Positions 34,029-43,627 of a stretch of DNA of 64,000 bases are shown one piece after another. The stretch spans positions 62,001 through 126,000 of the forward strand of contig CAXFAI010000019.1 of the NCBI GenBank assembly GCA_964001305.1. Reading direction: 5' to 3'. The position numbers and the translations under genes were made by a program. The first letter of the stretch is position 1. Every line of letters begins with the position of its first letter. The notes beneath the pieces were generated by a model. The model had not been told where the DNA came from. It saw nothing but the letters and a program-made list of their open reading frames with translations, and made no database searches. The DNA is from CAJXMH01 sp964001305 (GTDB taxonomy: Bacteria; Bacteroidota; Bacteroidia; Flavobacteriales_E; Vicingaceae).

Positions 34029-34847
34029 TTAATCTAACTTTGATTGAATAGGATGCCTTAATCCTCTCATTGTATTTACTCTAGCTCTTATTGAGCCCAC
34101 TAAAATGGGTGTTTCAATCAATAAAGGAACTCGATTTTTATCATCAGTTACCCAAACCGTCATATCTTCACCGGCATTAAAAATAGTACCTTCTATCAAC
34201 ATGGGTGAAAATTTAATGCAACGGTATTTCCCCAACTCTTTAACCTTCAATTCTTCTACTCCTAAATATCGAATATAGGTATCGTGAGACTCGTTGTCAA
34301 TAAAAATTCGGATGGGAATTTTGTCACCAATTTTATAGTTTGAATAATCAATATTTCGCGCCAAATAAATCATACTCAATACATCAAAACTACACTTAGG
34401 CAAATCAACCGTATCTTTTTTCATGGCTTCATCTTCTCCCATTTGCCTTAAGGTATAAACGCTATTCTCCTTTTGATTAAACAGATAGTCTTCTCGGATA
34501 TAAGTATCTCCTTCATTCACTTTTCGCTTAAAGCGGAATGACTCAAACTCTTTTACACTGGTATATGCCTCATAGTGGTCTCTAACCTTATAAATCCAAT
34601 CGTATTTTTTAAAGGTTTCTCCATAACTATCAAAATGATAAAAATCCTTTTTCCCGATTCGGCTTGAATCTACTTTAAAATAAACCTCCCCCGCTCCTAC
34701 CCAAATGCCAGCTAAATGGTAGTAAATGGTATATTCTATATTTTCTCCAAATTGAAATGCTTTATTTGGCAAACTGCAGTTTTGAGCATTGCCATTAAGC
34801 GCCACTGCCAAAAAAACGAGCAAATAAGTAATCAGCCTTTTAATCAT
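34029..34847 (-). CDS. Secreted DUF3108 domain protein
   Basis: The 272-aa precursor has a signal peptide (LITYLLVFLAVALNGNAQ). It then matches the DUF3108 pattern: FGENIEYTIYYHLAGIWVGAGEV, YEAYTSVKEFESFRFKRKV, PKCSFDVLSMIYLARN and the C-terminal VWVTDDKNRVPLLIETPILVGSIRARV. The fold is expected to be a large periplasmic beta structure. The function is unknown. It is a single gene facing DUF493, with a 2-bp gap and no terminator between them. Confidence 0.88.
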   Translation of the reverse strand: MIKRLITYLLVFLAVALNGNAQNCSLPNKAFQFGENIEYTIYYHLAGIWVGAGEVYFKVDSSRIGKKDFYHFDSYGETFKKYDWIYKVRDHYEAYTSVKEFESFRFKRKVNEGDTYIREDYLFNQKENSVYTLRQMGEDEAMKKDTVDLPKCSFDVLSMIYLARNIDYSNYKIGDKIPIRIFIDNESHDTYIRYLGVEELKVKELGKYRCIKFSPMLIEGTIFNAGEDMTVWVTDDKNRVPLLIETPILVGSIRARVNTMRGLRHPIQSKLD

Positions 34848-35017
34848 AAGGTAAAGAAAACAATATACGCCTACTCATGCAATGAAGTTATTAGAAAAAT
34901 ACCAAGAAGCTGAATTAACCATTATTAAATATCAATAACTTAAGCGCGAAATGGTATTAAGGCTTATATTTACAAGAACCGGCTTTTATTTGTGGAAAAG
35001 TAATTGTGTTACATTAA

Positions 35018-36541
35018 ATGAATAGAATAGCATTTATATTAGGATTAATGGTAATAGGGTTGAGCAGCTTAGCTCAACCCTATACCTTAGATCTTACATT
35101 TCAGCCAGCTTTTAATATTCGAAACAATACGCTAGATATAGGCCCAACTAATGATTTATGGGAAAATCCACAATCAGGGACAATTTATATAGTTGGAGGT
35201 TTTAAAATTCCCTATCCGGGACAACAGCATGGGGGTATTAGCTCCATGTTAAGAGATGGGTCGAGAAACTTAAACTTTAGTTTTAATGGAGGTAGCTCAA
35301 CAGGTATCAGTCATATTTTTAAAAGACCAGGTTCCGAGTTGGTTACCTCTTCTAATAACGGCTATTATGTGAGAAGAGATACCACAGGTTCAGTACATCC
35401 TTCATTTAATCAATGGGCAGCTAACTTTATCAATACGGCCAAGTGTTCTGAGGCTTATGTACCCTACTTCTTTGATGATGGATCCTACTTAATAAGTAAA
35501 GATTTTTTACCCAATGGTTGTCAAATCATCAACCCACCGGATACCTTTCCACACCGTTACATTGTTAAAGTGACTCCACAAGGTTTGTGGGACAGCAGCT
35601 TCGTAAAAGACGCTACAGGAGAACCCACGCATTTTGTTCCCTATGATAGCAACCGCATGATGGTATACGGCTCCCCCTCAGTGTTTACCCATTACGATGG
35701 GGTACCCATACATGGGATGTGCCGCATTTATTTAGATGGTACCCTGGATACTACTTTTCAATCGCCCTTAGGAACATTTTCAGGTAATACTTATAATGTA
35801 GTGCATATTGACACTTCAGGGTCAATTTTTCTAGGTGGAATTTATGGTTACTTTAATTTAAGGAGCAAGCCAAACTCGAACTTTACCTTAATAAAGCTAA
35901 ACCCAGATGGGAGTTTAGACAACAACTTTGCTAATTTTCAAGGACCAACCCAAGGGCCGAATGTCTTAGGTTCAACCTCATTTATTAATGCAATAAGTCC
36001 AACAGAAGATGGAGGTTATCTTGTAGGTGGATTTTTTGATAATTATCAAGGTTTTTCTAAGCACAATTTGGCTAAAATAGACTCAAATGGTCACATTGAA
36101 CCTCAGTATTTTAATACTCACGGGCCTGATAGTGCTTCTATGCCCGGTATTACCTCAGACTCTATGGGATTTGTTCGGCAAATTAAAAAGAGTGCTTTTG
36201 GAGGCTATTACGTCATGGGCAATTTTTTTACTTGGGATGGAGCTCCGGTTCAGGGGATTGTGCGGATAAAGGATATGACGGTGGGCGAGGAAAGCCCAAA
36301 GCTTAAAGCTGAGAGCCTAAAGCTATATCCTAATCCAACCGAAAACCAAATTACCCTTAGCAGTGCATTGCCAATTGAGGAGTTTGAAATTTTTGACTTG
36401 GTAGGTAAAAAAGTAAAGCAAGTTCAATTACAAAACACCTATCAATACATTTTAAACCTGCAAAGACTCGATAACGGCCTTTATTTTGTGAAAGTAAAAG
36501 TTGGGGAGGTTTGGGTTACGAAGAAGGTGGTCAAGCAATAG
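35018..36541 (+). CDS. T9SS cargo protein with delta-60-like repeats and type A sorting domain
   Basis: The 507-aa precursor has a signal peptide (IAFILGLMVIGLSSLAQP). A series of beta-propeller-like repeats with the delta-60 pattern G..D..F follows (GSRNLNFSFNGG, DGTLDTTFQSPLG, DGSLDNNFANFQG). From about residue 435 it has a T9SS type A C-terminal domain (LYPNPTENQITL..., then FDLVGKKV and NGLYFVKVKV...KKVVKQ). It is thus expected on the cell surface or secreted. Adhesion or binding is a guess. A 455-bp gene-free repeat region follows. No partner genes are close. Confidence 0.9.
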   Translation: MNRIAFILGLMVIGLSSLAQPYTLDLTFQPAFNIRNNTLDIGPTNDLWENPQSGTIYIVGGFKIPYPGQQHGGISSMLRDGSRNLNFSFNGGSSTGISHIFKRPGSELVTSSNNGYYVRRDTTGSVHPSFNQWAANFINTAKCSEAYVPYFFDDGSYLISKDFLPNGCQIINPPDTFPHRYIVKVTPQGLWDSSFVKDATGEPTHFVPYDSNRMMVYGSPSVFTHYDGVPIHGMCRIYLDGTLDTTFQSPLGTFSGNTYNVVHIDTSGSIFLGGIYGYFNLRSKPNSNFTLIKLNPDGSLDNNFANFQGPTQGPNVLGSTSFINAISPTEDGGYLVGGFFDNYQGFSKHNLAKIDSNGHIEPQYFNTHGPDSASMPGITSDSMGFVRQIKKSAFGGYYVMGNFFTWDGAPVQGIVRIKDMTVGEESPKLKAESLKLYPNPTENQITLSSALPIEEFEIFDLVGKKVKQVQLQNTYQYILNLQRLDNGLYFVKVKVGEVWVTKKVVKQ

Positions 36542-36996
36542 TGTGCTTTTTAATTACCAATTTCCAATCTGTTAATTACGAATTAATCAAAGCGGAGCTT
36601 TGAACGATTTCTTAAATGTGATAGTTCGTTTTCTTGTCACATCGAGTGATCGCATTGTTGTTCTCGATAATTCCCGATAGAATCGGGACACTCGAACTGA
36701 CAATGTGATAGTATCAAGATGGTCAAGAAAACCACTCGATCTGACAAGAAAAATACATTTCCAAGTGTTTTGATTCAGAGAGGTATTGAGAGGTTGACTA
36801 TACAAGTCGATATAAAACTTTCGGCTTTTGAAAAGTAATAGTTTGACATTCGAACTTCAGAAGATTCAGAGCTTTGAAAAAGCAATTTAATTCAAACGGA
36901 TAATAGCTGAATTGTCTTTAAATTTTTAATAACCTATTTAATCAGTTAACTCTTCTTCATGAATTACGTATGTATCTGTAGATTTGCATTACTATT
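36542..36996. other. 455-bp gene-free region with repeats
   Basis: This is the only intergenic stretch above 300 bp. Its middle (36615-36750) is filled by nested inverted repeats. The rest (36751-36996) is AT-rich with no convincing gene. A possible -7 box TAGATTTG for the S4 gene lies at 36979-36986. Short open frames here overlap the palindrome and have no coding character. Confidence 0.75.
36631..36750. repeat. Nested three-level inverted repeat (REP-like)
   Basis: The outer arms 36631-36648 and 36733-36750 are 18 bp with 17 matches (TTCTTGTCACATCGAGTG and its complement). Middle arms 36649-36667 and 36692-36709 pair imperfectly (ATCGCATTGTTG.. with ..GACAATGTGAT). The innermost hairpin is CCCGAT-AGA-ATCGGG at 36673-36687. 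The direct repeat AATGTGATAGT occurs at 36615-36625 and 36702-36712. The arrangement suggests one palindromic element inside another. Confidence 0.85.
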
Positions 36997-37200
36997 ATGG
37001 AGTTTGAACTTGAACAGGATTATATAGAACTGATTAAATTATTAAAAGTTCTTGGCATTGCAGAAAGTGGTGCTGTTGCAAAACTAATGGTAGAAAATGA
37101 AGAAGTGGTTTGCAATGGCATTGTTGAGCATAGAAAACGCTTAAAACTTAAAAAGGGTGACACCGTAATAGTAGACGAAACCACCATTAAAATTGTCTAA
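36997..37200 (+). CDS. S4 domain RNA-binding protein (YbcJ-like)
   Basis: The 67-aa protein is nearly all S4 domain: YIELIKLLKVLGIAESGAVAKLMVENEEVVCNGIVEHRKRLKLKKGDTV. It is a small RNA-binding module like E. coli YbcJ or the RlbA group, probably acting on rRNA or tRNA. The size and start fit. A TAGATTTG -7 box lies 10 nt upstream of the ATG, which would give an almost leaderless mRNA. The next gene follows after 3 bp. Confidence 0.92.
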   Translation: MEFELEQDYIELIKLLKVLGIAESGAVAKLMVENEEVVCNGIVEHRKRLKLKKGDTVIVDETTIKIV

Positions 37201-37203
37201 TAC

Positions 37204-37878
37204 ATGATGAAGAATTATTTATTTCTCGTATTATCTCTCATACTTACTACAAGTGCTATTGCTCAATCGAACAAAGTAAATGTAAAAGCCATACTATCGC
37301 CTTTCCCTAGAGTTAATTTAGATAGTGGGGCTGTGGAAGATATCATTATAAGAGTTCAGAATTTAGGGCCCAACGACTTACTCAATGATGATACTTTAGA
37401 TATAGAAGTAAAAATTTCTAGCACGGACACAACTGAGCTATACCCGCTAAAAGTGAGAACCAATCAGTATTTTAGTGTAGGTACAGAAAACGACTATACC
37501 TTAATTAGCAATTATCAGTTTAAGTTTGAGAACGAATATTCTATTTGTGTTTACTTATATGGAACTGCAGATTATCCTTCAAATGAAATAAAAAATCCCT
37601 ATCAATGTGTTTCATTTATTGTAGGTGAAGAAGAATTACAAAAAGATATTCGTATACAAAATGTATACTTTAAAGACAATCAGGTTTATTTTACCAGCAA
37701 CAGCAAGCGTTTAACCGAAGTACAAATATTTGACATTACCGGTAAACTTTTAAAAACCAAGCAACTCACCTTAAGTGCTGAAAATCAATTGGCATTCACC
37801 CCTCCTGCCAAAGGGTTTTATTTCTTTCGAATTAAAAATCAAGGGCAAGTTAGTACGGCGAAATTTATTGTAAACTAA
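37204..37878 (+). CDS. Small T9SS cargo protein with type A sorting domain
   Basis: The 224-aa precursor has a signal peptide (NYLFLVLSLILTTSAIAQ) and a beta-sandwich-like middle with the start DIIIRVQNLGPNDLLNDD, as in CARDB-type domains. It ends in a T9SS C-terminal domain (VQIFDITGKLLKTKQL, then PAKGFYFFRIKNQGQVSTAKFIVN). It should be exported across the outer membrane. The function is unknown. It begins 3 bp after the S4 gene. Its 3' end overlaps the convergent M1 peptidase gene by 4 bp. Confidence 0.87.
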   Translation: MMKNYLFLVLSLILTTSAIAQSNKVNVKAILSPFPRVNLDSGAVEDIIIRVQNLGPNDLLNDDTLDIEVKISSTDTTELYPLKVRTNQYFSVGTENDYTLISNYQFKFENEYSICVYLYGTADYPSNEIKNPYQCVSFIVGEEELQKDIRIQNVYFKDNQVYFTSNSKRLTEVQIFDITGKLLKTKQLTLSAENQLAFTPPAKGFYFFRIKNQGQVSTAKFIVN

Positions 37879-40286
37879 GGAATTAAGAATTTCCTCACTT
37901 TTTTAAATTCGTAATCGTTCCAAGTTTCATTGGAAACATAGTTGAGAATCATCTTCTTATACTCATCCTGCAAGAAAAAATGATTTAACACATTTGAAAC
38001 CGGTGAAGCTAACCTACTATTAAAGCTAAAAGTCGCATCCAACATATTTTTTAAGGCTGTTTCGTCTAAATAATTTAAGCTTTGCAGGCATTCTGCCGCA
38101 TTCAGTCGAGTTAAAAACTCAAATGAAGGACCCGATAAGTCCACCAATTCATCTAAATAAATTTGGTTCCCATCATGCAGATAAGCTTGCTTCAACCATT
38201 CAATTCTAATATTATGTGAGCGATTACCAATCTCATCTTTTGTTAATTCTAGAAATTGCTCTACCTCATTTGGAAAATAAAAACAAAGCAGTGAAAGGGT
38301 TTTCTCAATTACTTCATAAGACGGATCTTGTAATAAAATAATATAGTTTTCTTTTAATTCATTTGGAATTCGAACCGTACTGTTTAGCACTGCTTTCCTT
38401 ACCTCAACATCCTTATCCGCAATTGCATTCTCAGTCAACTCAATGGACTCTTTAGTTAATTGGGGCAGCATGAACTTGAGAATTTCTGCTTTTATGGCAT
38501 GAAAAGTTTCTTTTGAATACACTTGGTTCAAGAACTCCACTTTCCCATCAAACTCTAGCTCAATCAACTCTTTTACCGCGTCATATCGATCAAGCATGTA
38601 TTTCGCATTCATGGCTTGCGCTTTTAACATTTCCGTCGACTTTGGAAAAGTAAGCTGTCTTAAAATTTGATTATTCGGATCAAAAAGCACGTAATCAATC
38701 TTTTTACCAGACTCCCATGAAAAATTGACTTGCTGAAATGCCTCTTCAATCACTACTTGCTTGCTTAAGCTACTTCCATCGGTAAAATACACTTCAAATT
38801 GAATGGGCATCTTAAACAAATCAACCAATTCATTTTGCTCATGAACCTGTTGAACTAAAAAAGTTCCTTTTGATTCCTCTTCCTTAAATTCAACTTTATA
38901 ATGCGGCTCTCCCCCTTTGTAAACCCAATCTTCCCAGAACCAATTCAACGATAAGCCTAAACGTTCGTGAAATGCCACTAACAAATCTTTACTGTCAACA
39001 TTTCCATAAGCGTGCTTTTCTAAATAATATTTTATAGCTGCGTTGAATTGCTCTCTGCCAACTACATACTTAAGCATCTGCAATACAAAGGCCCCTTTTG
39101 GATAATGCCTAACCGTTCCCGCTGAGCTATGAGCAAGTGGTTTTAAATCTGACAAACTGGCTTTTAGCGCCTGATTGTTGTAATTTCTTCTTGTCCAATC
39201 AAAATGGTCTTCACCAAAGGCTACTCCTTGATAAACCAAGTCGTAATGGGTAGCAAAACTCTCTTGCAACCAATGGTGAGCGCTTGACCTAGCGGTAATC
39301 ATATCACCAAACCACTGATGTGCTAATTCATGCGCATTTACACGCACATAATTCCGATCTAAAAATCCACGTTGATCTATCAAATAAAAGTCTCCAAACA
39401 ATGTAGCAGTAGTATTCTCCATTGCACCATACATAAAGTCTTGTACCGGAATTTGTGAGTAAACGCTCCACGGATAAGGCACCCCAATTTCCTTTTCAAA
39501 ATAATCAAACATCCGAACGGAATGCTCATAAGTGGGCTTTAATTGCTCTGCTTGATCGGGGTAGTAATACAAATTCATTTCAACGCCGCTTGCAGATTTG
39601 CGCTTTTCAATGTCGTACTTACCAATCCCCAACATCATTAAATAAGAGGCATGTGGATTTGAAATTTTGTAATGCCATTGTTTTAGGCCATTTCCTAATT
39701 TCTTTTCTTTCAGCTTCTTGCCATTTGACAATACTTGATAGTCTTCATCAAAATCAACAATTACTTCAGTGATTAACTTATCATTTTTTTCATCAAACAT
39801 CGGAATCCAATGTCTATTATTAATCCCTTGCCCTTGCGTCCATATTTGCTTTCTACTTCGATTGGTAGAATCATTCCAACCGATGAAATAAAGTCCTTTT
39901 CTGGGAAATGCATGGTATTTAATTTGAATCGTATGCTCCGTATTCCACTTTAAAGAAGGCTCAAAATGCAACACTAAGGTTTTGCTTGTATTTGTGAATC
40001 GAATATTGCTTCCATTCAACTGAACTTCTTCCACATTTAAACGAACTGCATTTAGCACGAGTGAATCTATTTCTTTTTGAAGAACCGTAAATTGTTCTTC
40101 AACCTCTCCAATCACTTTGCCTTTTTCCATTTCAAAAGACAAATGCAATTTCAGCTTAGTCATATCAACATTATGTTCCACAGGAACTAAGCCTTCATCG
40201 GCATAATAATGTCGTTTTTCAATTTGTGCTTGAACAAATAAGGGACTTACCAAAAGGGCAAGCAATAAGGCTTTAAACAATCTCAT
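37875..40286 (-). CDS. M1-family zinc aminopeptidase
   Basis: The 803-aa precursor starts with a signal peptide (LFKALLLALLVSPLFVQAQ), so it is exported to the periplasm or surface. The M1 motifs are complete: GxMEN as YGAMENTTA, and HELAHQW with H319, E320, H323 and the third ligand E342 (HExxH-18-E). The catalytic tyrosine is probably in the FEV/Y region downstream. The C-terminal third (about 550-803) is helical and HEAT-like. No T9SS domain is visible. The start overlaps lysA by 14 bp, so it is tied to the lysine genes. Peptide nutrition is the likely role. Confidence 0.93.
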   Translation of the reverse strand: MRLFKALLLALLVSPLFVQAQIEKRHYYADEGLVPVEHNVDMTKLKLHLSFEMEKGKVIGEVEEQFTVLQKEIDSLVLNAVRLNVEEVQLNGSNIRFTNTSKTLVLHFEPSLKWNTEHTIQIKYHAFPRKGLYFIGWNDSTNRSRKQIWTQGQGINNRHWIPMFDEKNDKLITEVIVDFDEDYQVLSNGKKLKEKKLGNGLKQWHYKISNPHASYLMMLGIGKYDIEKRKSASGVEMNLYYYPDQAEQLKPTYEHSVRMFDYFEKEIGVPYPWSVYSQIPVQDFMYGAMENTTATLFGDFYLIDQRGFLDRNYVRVNAHELAHQWFGDMITARSSAHHWLQESFATHYDLVYQGVAFGEDHFDWTRRNYNNQALKASLSDLKPLAHSSAGTVRHYPKGAFVLQMLKYVVGREQFNAAIKYYLEKHAYGNVDSKDLLVAFHERLGLSLNWFWEDWVYKGGEPHYKVEFKEEESKGTFLVQQVHEQNELVDLFKMPIQFEVYFTDGSSLSKQVVIEEAFQQVNFSWESGKKIDYVLFDPNNQILRQLTFPKSTEMLKAQAMNAKYMLDRYDAVKELIELEFDGKVEFLNQVYSKETFHAIKAEILKFMLPQLTKESIELTENAIADKDVEVRKAVLNSTVRIPNELKENYIILLQDPSYEVIEKTLSLLCFYFPNEVEQFLELTKDEIGNRSHNIRIEWLKQAYLHDGNQIYLDELVDLSGPSFEFLTRLNAAECLQSLNYLDETALKNMLDATFSFNSRLASPVSNVLNHFFLQDEYKKMILNYVSNETWNDYEFKKVRKFLIP

Positions 40287-41439
40287 CTTTATAATAGGCT
40301 TTTGAATAATCTCTTAGGTTATATTGCGAACGCATTACTTCTCCATAGGCTCCCGTTGTCCGAATGGCAATTAAATCTCCTCTTTGGGTTTCGTTCAATT
40401 CCACTTTTTTTCCAAAACAATCTGAAGACTCACAGATTGGCCCCACAACATCATAAAATGCTAGTTTCTGACTCTCGGAACTTAAATTTTCAATTTTATG
40501 AAATGACTGATACAAGGCAGGACGAATTAGCTCTGTCATTCCAGCATCTAAAATGGCAAAATTGGTCTTGATTCCCTTTTTTACAAACAGAACTCTGCTA
40601 ATCAAACTAGCACATTGTGCCACAATAGATCGACCTAGCTCAAAATGTAATTCTTGTCTTGGTAGCAATTCAATAAATTGATCAAAAATGCCAAAGAATT
40701 TTTCAAAGTCAGGCACCAATTCACTATCTGGATTCGTATAATTTACGCCTAAACCTCCTCCCACATTGATATGGTCTAAGTCAATATTTCTTTCTTTAAA
40801 TTCCTTCTGAAGTTGATTTACTCGATTGCAAAGATTTTTAAACACCTCTAAATCTCTAATCTGAGACCCAATGTGAAAATGCAAACCCCTTAAATGGATA
40901 TGTTGGCAAGCATCTAGTGTCTCAAACAAATCAGCCAATTCCCAATAATTGATGCCAAACTTATTTTCTTCTAAACCTGTGGTAATGTAGTGATGTGTTT
41001 TAGCATTTACATTCGGGTTTAAACGTATGGCAACATTAGCTTTTTGATTGTGCTTTTCGGCTATCTGATTTAAAACTAAAAGCTCAGGAATTGACTCTAC
41101 ATTGAATGTAAAAATTTGATTTTTTAAACCTATTTCAATTTCCTGATCTGTTTTACCAACTCCAGCAAAAGCAATTTGAGAAGAGTCAAATCCTAATTCT
41201 TTTGCCTTTAAAATTTCATTGCCACTTACGGTATCAATTCCAAGTCCATGATTTTTGATTACCTCAAGCACCTTGTCATTTGCATTGGCTTTAATGGCGT
41301 AATGCACATGGTATGGCTTGCCCTTAACTGCCTTATTCAAAGCTTTTAAGGTAGCCTCCAAAACAGACAAATCATAATAATAAAATGGGGTTTCTAATTG
41401 CTGAAAGGAAGCAATTTCTTTTGCGCTAAAGAATTCCAT
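40273..41439 (-). CDS. lysA: Diaminopimelate decarboxylase
   Basis: LysA makes lysine from meso-diaminopimelate with PLP. The 388-aa fold type III enzyme has the PLP lysine K50 in HYAIKANAND, followed by GIDTVSGNEI, GLHFHIGSQI, NVGGGLGVNY and the ECESSDCFGK-type substrate motif read here as GPICESSDCFGKKVEL. It ends in GAYGEVMRSQYNLRDYSKAYY. The start overlaps the lysC stop by one base. The M1 peptidase gene starts inside its 3' end. The lysC-lysA pairing is functional: aspartate kinase begins and LysA ends the pathway. Confidence 0.96.
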   Translation of the reverse strand: MEFFSAKEIASFQQLETPFYYYDLSVLEATLKALNKAVKGKPYHVHYAIKANANDKVLEVIKNHGLGIDTVSGNEILKAKELGFDSSQIAFAGVGKTDQEIEIGLKNQIFTFNVESIPELLVLNQIAEKHNQKANVAIRLNPNVNAKTHHYITTGLEENKFGINYWELADLFETLDACQHIHLRGLHFHIGSQIRDLEVFKNLCNRVNQLQKEFKERNIDLDHINVGGGLGVNYTNPDSELVPDFEKFFGIFDQFIELLPRQELHFELGRSIVAQCASLISRVLFVKKGIKTNFAILDAGMTELIRPALYQSFHKIENLSSESQKLAFYDVVGPICESSDCFGKKVELNETQRGDLIAIRTTGAYGEVMRSQYNLRDYSKAYYKDEIV

Positions 41440-42749
41440 CAGGTGAAAAGGGTGTTTAATGACTGAAGTGTTTTTTCTTTATCTGAACCATCCACCAATA
41501 GGGAAATATTATGAGTACTTCCACCATAAGAAATCATTCGCACCGAAACTTCTTTCACGGCCTCTAAAACACGGTTTGCTATCCCTTTATCACTTTGCAC
41601 AAAATCTCCAACAACACAAACTATGGCTTGATTTTGTTCTACTTCTACTTGCCCATATTTTCTTAAATCCTTGACAATTGAATCCAAGTTTTTGCAATCA
41701 TCAATCGTCACTGAAACAGCCACTTCCGAAGTTGTAATCATGTCGATGGAAGTTTTATAAAGCTCAAATATTTCAAATACCTTCCGCAAAAAACCATAAG
41801 CTAGGAGCATGCGTCCCGACTTAATATTAATAACTGTTATTTCATCTTTAGCAGCAATGGCTTTTATGCCTTTTCCTGATGATTCTGATGAAATCATTGT
41901 TCCTTCTAATTCTGGAGACAAAGTACTTTTTAAACGAACTGGAATATTTGCTTGCTTCGCAGGCATGATACTAGACGGGTGCAATATTTTAGCTCCAAAA
42001 TAGGCAAGCTCAGCAGCTTCATCAAACGATAAATGCTTAATGGGTTTTGTCTCTTGAACCACTCGAGGATCATTATTGTGCATTCCATCAATGTCTGTCC
42101 AAATCTGCACTTCATCGGCCCCAACAGCAACTCCAATAAGTGATGCAGAATAATCGCTTCCTCCTCTTTTTAGATTGTCTATTTCCCCATAAACATTCCG
42201 ACATATAAATCCTTGTGTGATGAATAAATCTACTTCTGGCGACTCTTTAAGTAAGCGATTTATATTCTCTTTGATGTAAAAAGAATCGGGCTCTAAATCC
42301 TTATCAATTCTCATAAATTGTAAGGCAGGCAATAGTTTCGACTTTATGCCATTTTCTTCTAAGTAAAACTGAAAAAGTGCCGTTGACAATAACTCCCCTT
42401 GAGCTAAAACCGCCTTTTCTTCATGTATTGTAAAAGAGTCTTGCGTAAAACTCATTAGAAAATCAAAGTGACTTTCAATTAATTCATCTGCTCTATGCTT
42501 TAAAGTTTCAGTTCTATACAATTCATCAATAGTAAGCTTGTACTTGCTTTTTAAGCCTTGTATAAGTTCAGCTGCTAATTCATTTTTCTTTTGAAAAAGA
42601 TAATTCGCAATTTCCACTAAACTATTTGTTGTTCCTGACATGGCTGAAAGCACAACTACTTTGGTTTGCCCATCATTTATGATTTGAGCTACCTTTTTCA
42701 TTCTTTCAGCAGAACCAACCGAAGTGCCCCCAAACTTAAAAACTTGCAT
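41439..42749 (-). CDS. lysC: Aspartate kinase
   Basis: It phosphorylates aspartate in the first step of the Lys/Thr/Met pathway. The 436-aa monofunctional form begins MQVFKFGGTSVGSAERM (ATP-binding lysine in KFGGTS). It shows GGSDYSASLIGVAVGADEVQIWTDIDGMHNNDPR, and two ACT-type regulatory segments follow (about 290-436, including KTSIDMITTSEVAVSVTID). No homoserine dehydrogenase domain is attached. The ACT domains suggest feedback by lysine. It heads the lysC-lysA-aminopeptidase unit, divergent from gldF. Confidence 0.95.
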   Translation of the reverse strand: MQVFKFGGTSVGSAERMKKVAQIINDGQTKVVVLSAMSGTTNSLVEIANYLFQKKNELAAELIQGLKSKYKLTIDELYRTETLKHRADELIESHFDFLMSFTQDSFTIHEEKAVLAQGELLSTALFQFYLEENGIKSKLLPALQFMRIDKDLEPDSFYIKENINRLLKESPEVDLFITQGFICRNVYGEIDNLKRGGSDYSASLIGVAVGADEVQIWTDIDGMHNNDPRVVQETKPIKHLSFDEAAELAYFGAKILHPSSIMPAKQANIPVRLKSTLSPELEGTMISSESSGKGIKAIAAKDEITVINIKSGRMLLAYGFLRKVFEIFELYKTSIDMITTSEVAVSVTIDDCKNLDSIVKDLRKYGQVEVEQNQAIVCVVGDFVQSDKGIANRVLEAVKEVSVRMISYGGSTHNISLLVDGSDKEKTLQSLNTLFT

Positions 42750-42864
42750 ATGTAAAATTTTTGGAGCCCAAAGATAATAAAGTACAGTGCCAATACCACA
42801 TCACTAGTCTTTATGGTGTCTTCTCAAGAAATGTTAAACGCACGTTATAGTGGTCTTTATTTTT

Positions 42865-42872
42865 TACTTTTG
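42865..42872 (+). promoter_or_regulatory. Possible -7 box for gldF
   Basis: TACTTTTG lies 24 nt before the gldF start. No good TTG is seen at the expected distance upstream, so only the -7 part is supported. Confidence 0.35.
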
Positions 42873-42895
42873 TCGACCAAGATTTAGTAGGTGGG

Positions 42896-43627
42896 ATGTA
42901 TAGTTTGTTGAAGAAAGAAATACAGTCTTTTTTAGGTTCACTGATTGGCTACATAGTTATCGTAGTTTTTCTAGTTATCATGGGGCTTGTTTTATGGATT
43001 TTTCCAGGTGACACCAACCTCTTGGACGGAGAGTATGCCTCTTTAGGAGCATTATTTACGATTGCACCATGGGTCTTTATGTTTCTTATTCCCGCTGTTA
43101 CCATGCGTCTTTTCGCAGAAGAAAATAGAACAGGAACGATTGAGCAGCTGCTCACTAAACCATTAACTGATTTAAACATTATATCTGCAAAGTATTTAGC
43201 AGGAGTAATTTTAGTGGTTTTTTCCTTGCTACCAACCTTAGTTTATTTTGCAAGCATTTATTTTTTAGGTTCGCCAAAAGGCAACATTGATCAAGGAGGA
43301 ATGTGGGGCTCTTATTTAGGTCTCTTGTTTTTAGCCGCAGGCTTTGTAGCTATCGGACTATTTTCCTCTTCCCTTTCTGACAATCAAGTAATTGCATTCA
43401 TCATTGCAGTATTTCTAAGCTTTTTCTGTTTCATCGGTTTTGATTTTCTAGGTTCTTTAGGCCTTTTTGGTAGCTTAGACCTTGTCATTATCAAATTAGG
43501 AATTAGCGAACATTATTCCTCCATGAGCCGGGGGGTAATTGACAGTAGAGACGCCTTGTACTTCTTATCGTTAATTGGTTTATTTTTTATGCTAACCAAA
43601 CTTAAACTAGCTTCAAGGAATTGGTAA
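42896..43627 (+). CDS. gldF: Gliding motility ABC transporter permease GldF
   Basis: The 243-aa protein is an ABC-2-type permease with about six membrane segments. It begins MYSLLKKEIQSFLGSLIGY and contains FMFLIPAVTMRLFAEENRTGTIEQLLTKPL, the typical ABC-2 coupling region. With GldG and the ATPase GldA (not in this window), it forms a transporter required for gliding in some Flavobacteria, though not essential in all. The gldG ATG overlaps its stop codon (TAATG). Confidence 0.93.
   Translation: MYSLLKKEIQSFLGSLIGYIVIVVFLVIMGLVLWIFPGDTNLLDGEYASLGALFTIAPWVFMFLIPAVTMRLFAEENRTGTIEQLLTKPLTDLNIISAKYLAGVILVVFSLLPTLVYFASIYFLGSPKGNIDQGGMWGSYLGLLFLAAGFVAIGLFSSSLSDNQVIAFIIAVFLSFFCFIGFDFLGSLGLFGSLDLVIIKLGISEHYSSMSRGVIDSRDALYFLSLIGLFFMLTKLKLASRNW

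Noticed and set aside
34848..35017. Possible small gene before the T9SS protein
   Set aside because: The 170-bp gap is AT-rich with only short frames overlapping the DUF3108 start region, and no motif was found.
36587..36805. 72-codon minus-strand frame in the gene-free region
   Set aside because: It lies on the nested palindrome and has no protein-like composition.
39455..39772. 105-codon plus-strand frame inside the M1 peptidase gene
   Set aside because: It is antisense to conserved peptidase sequence and has no start context or family match.
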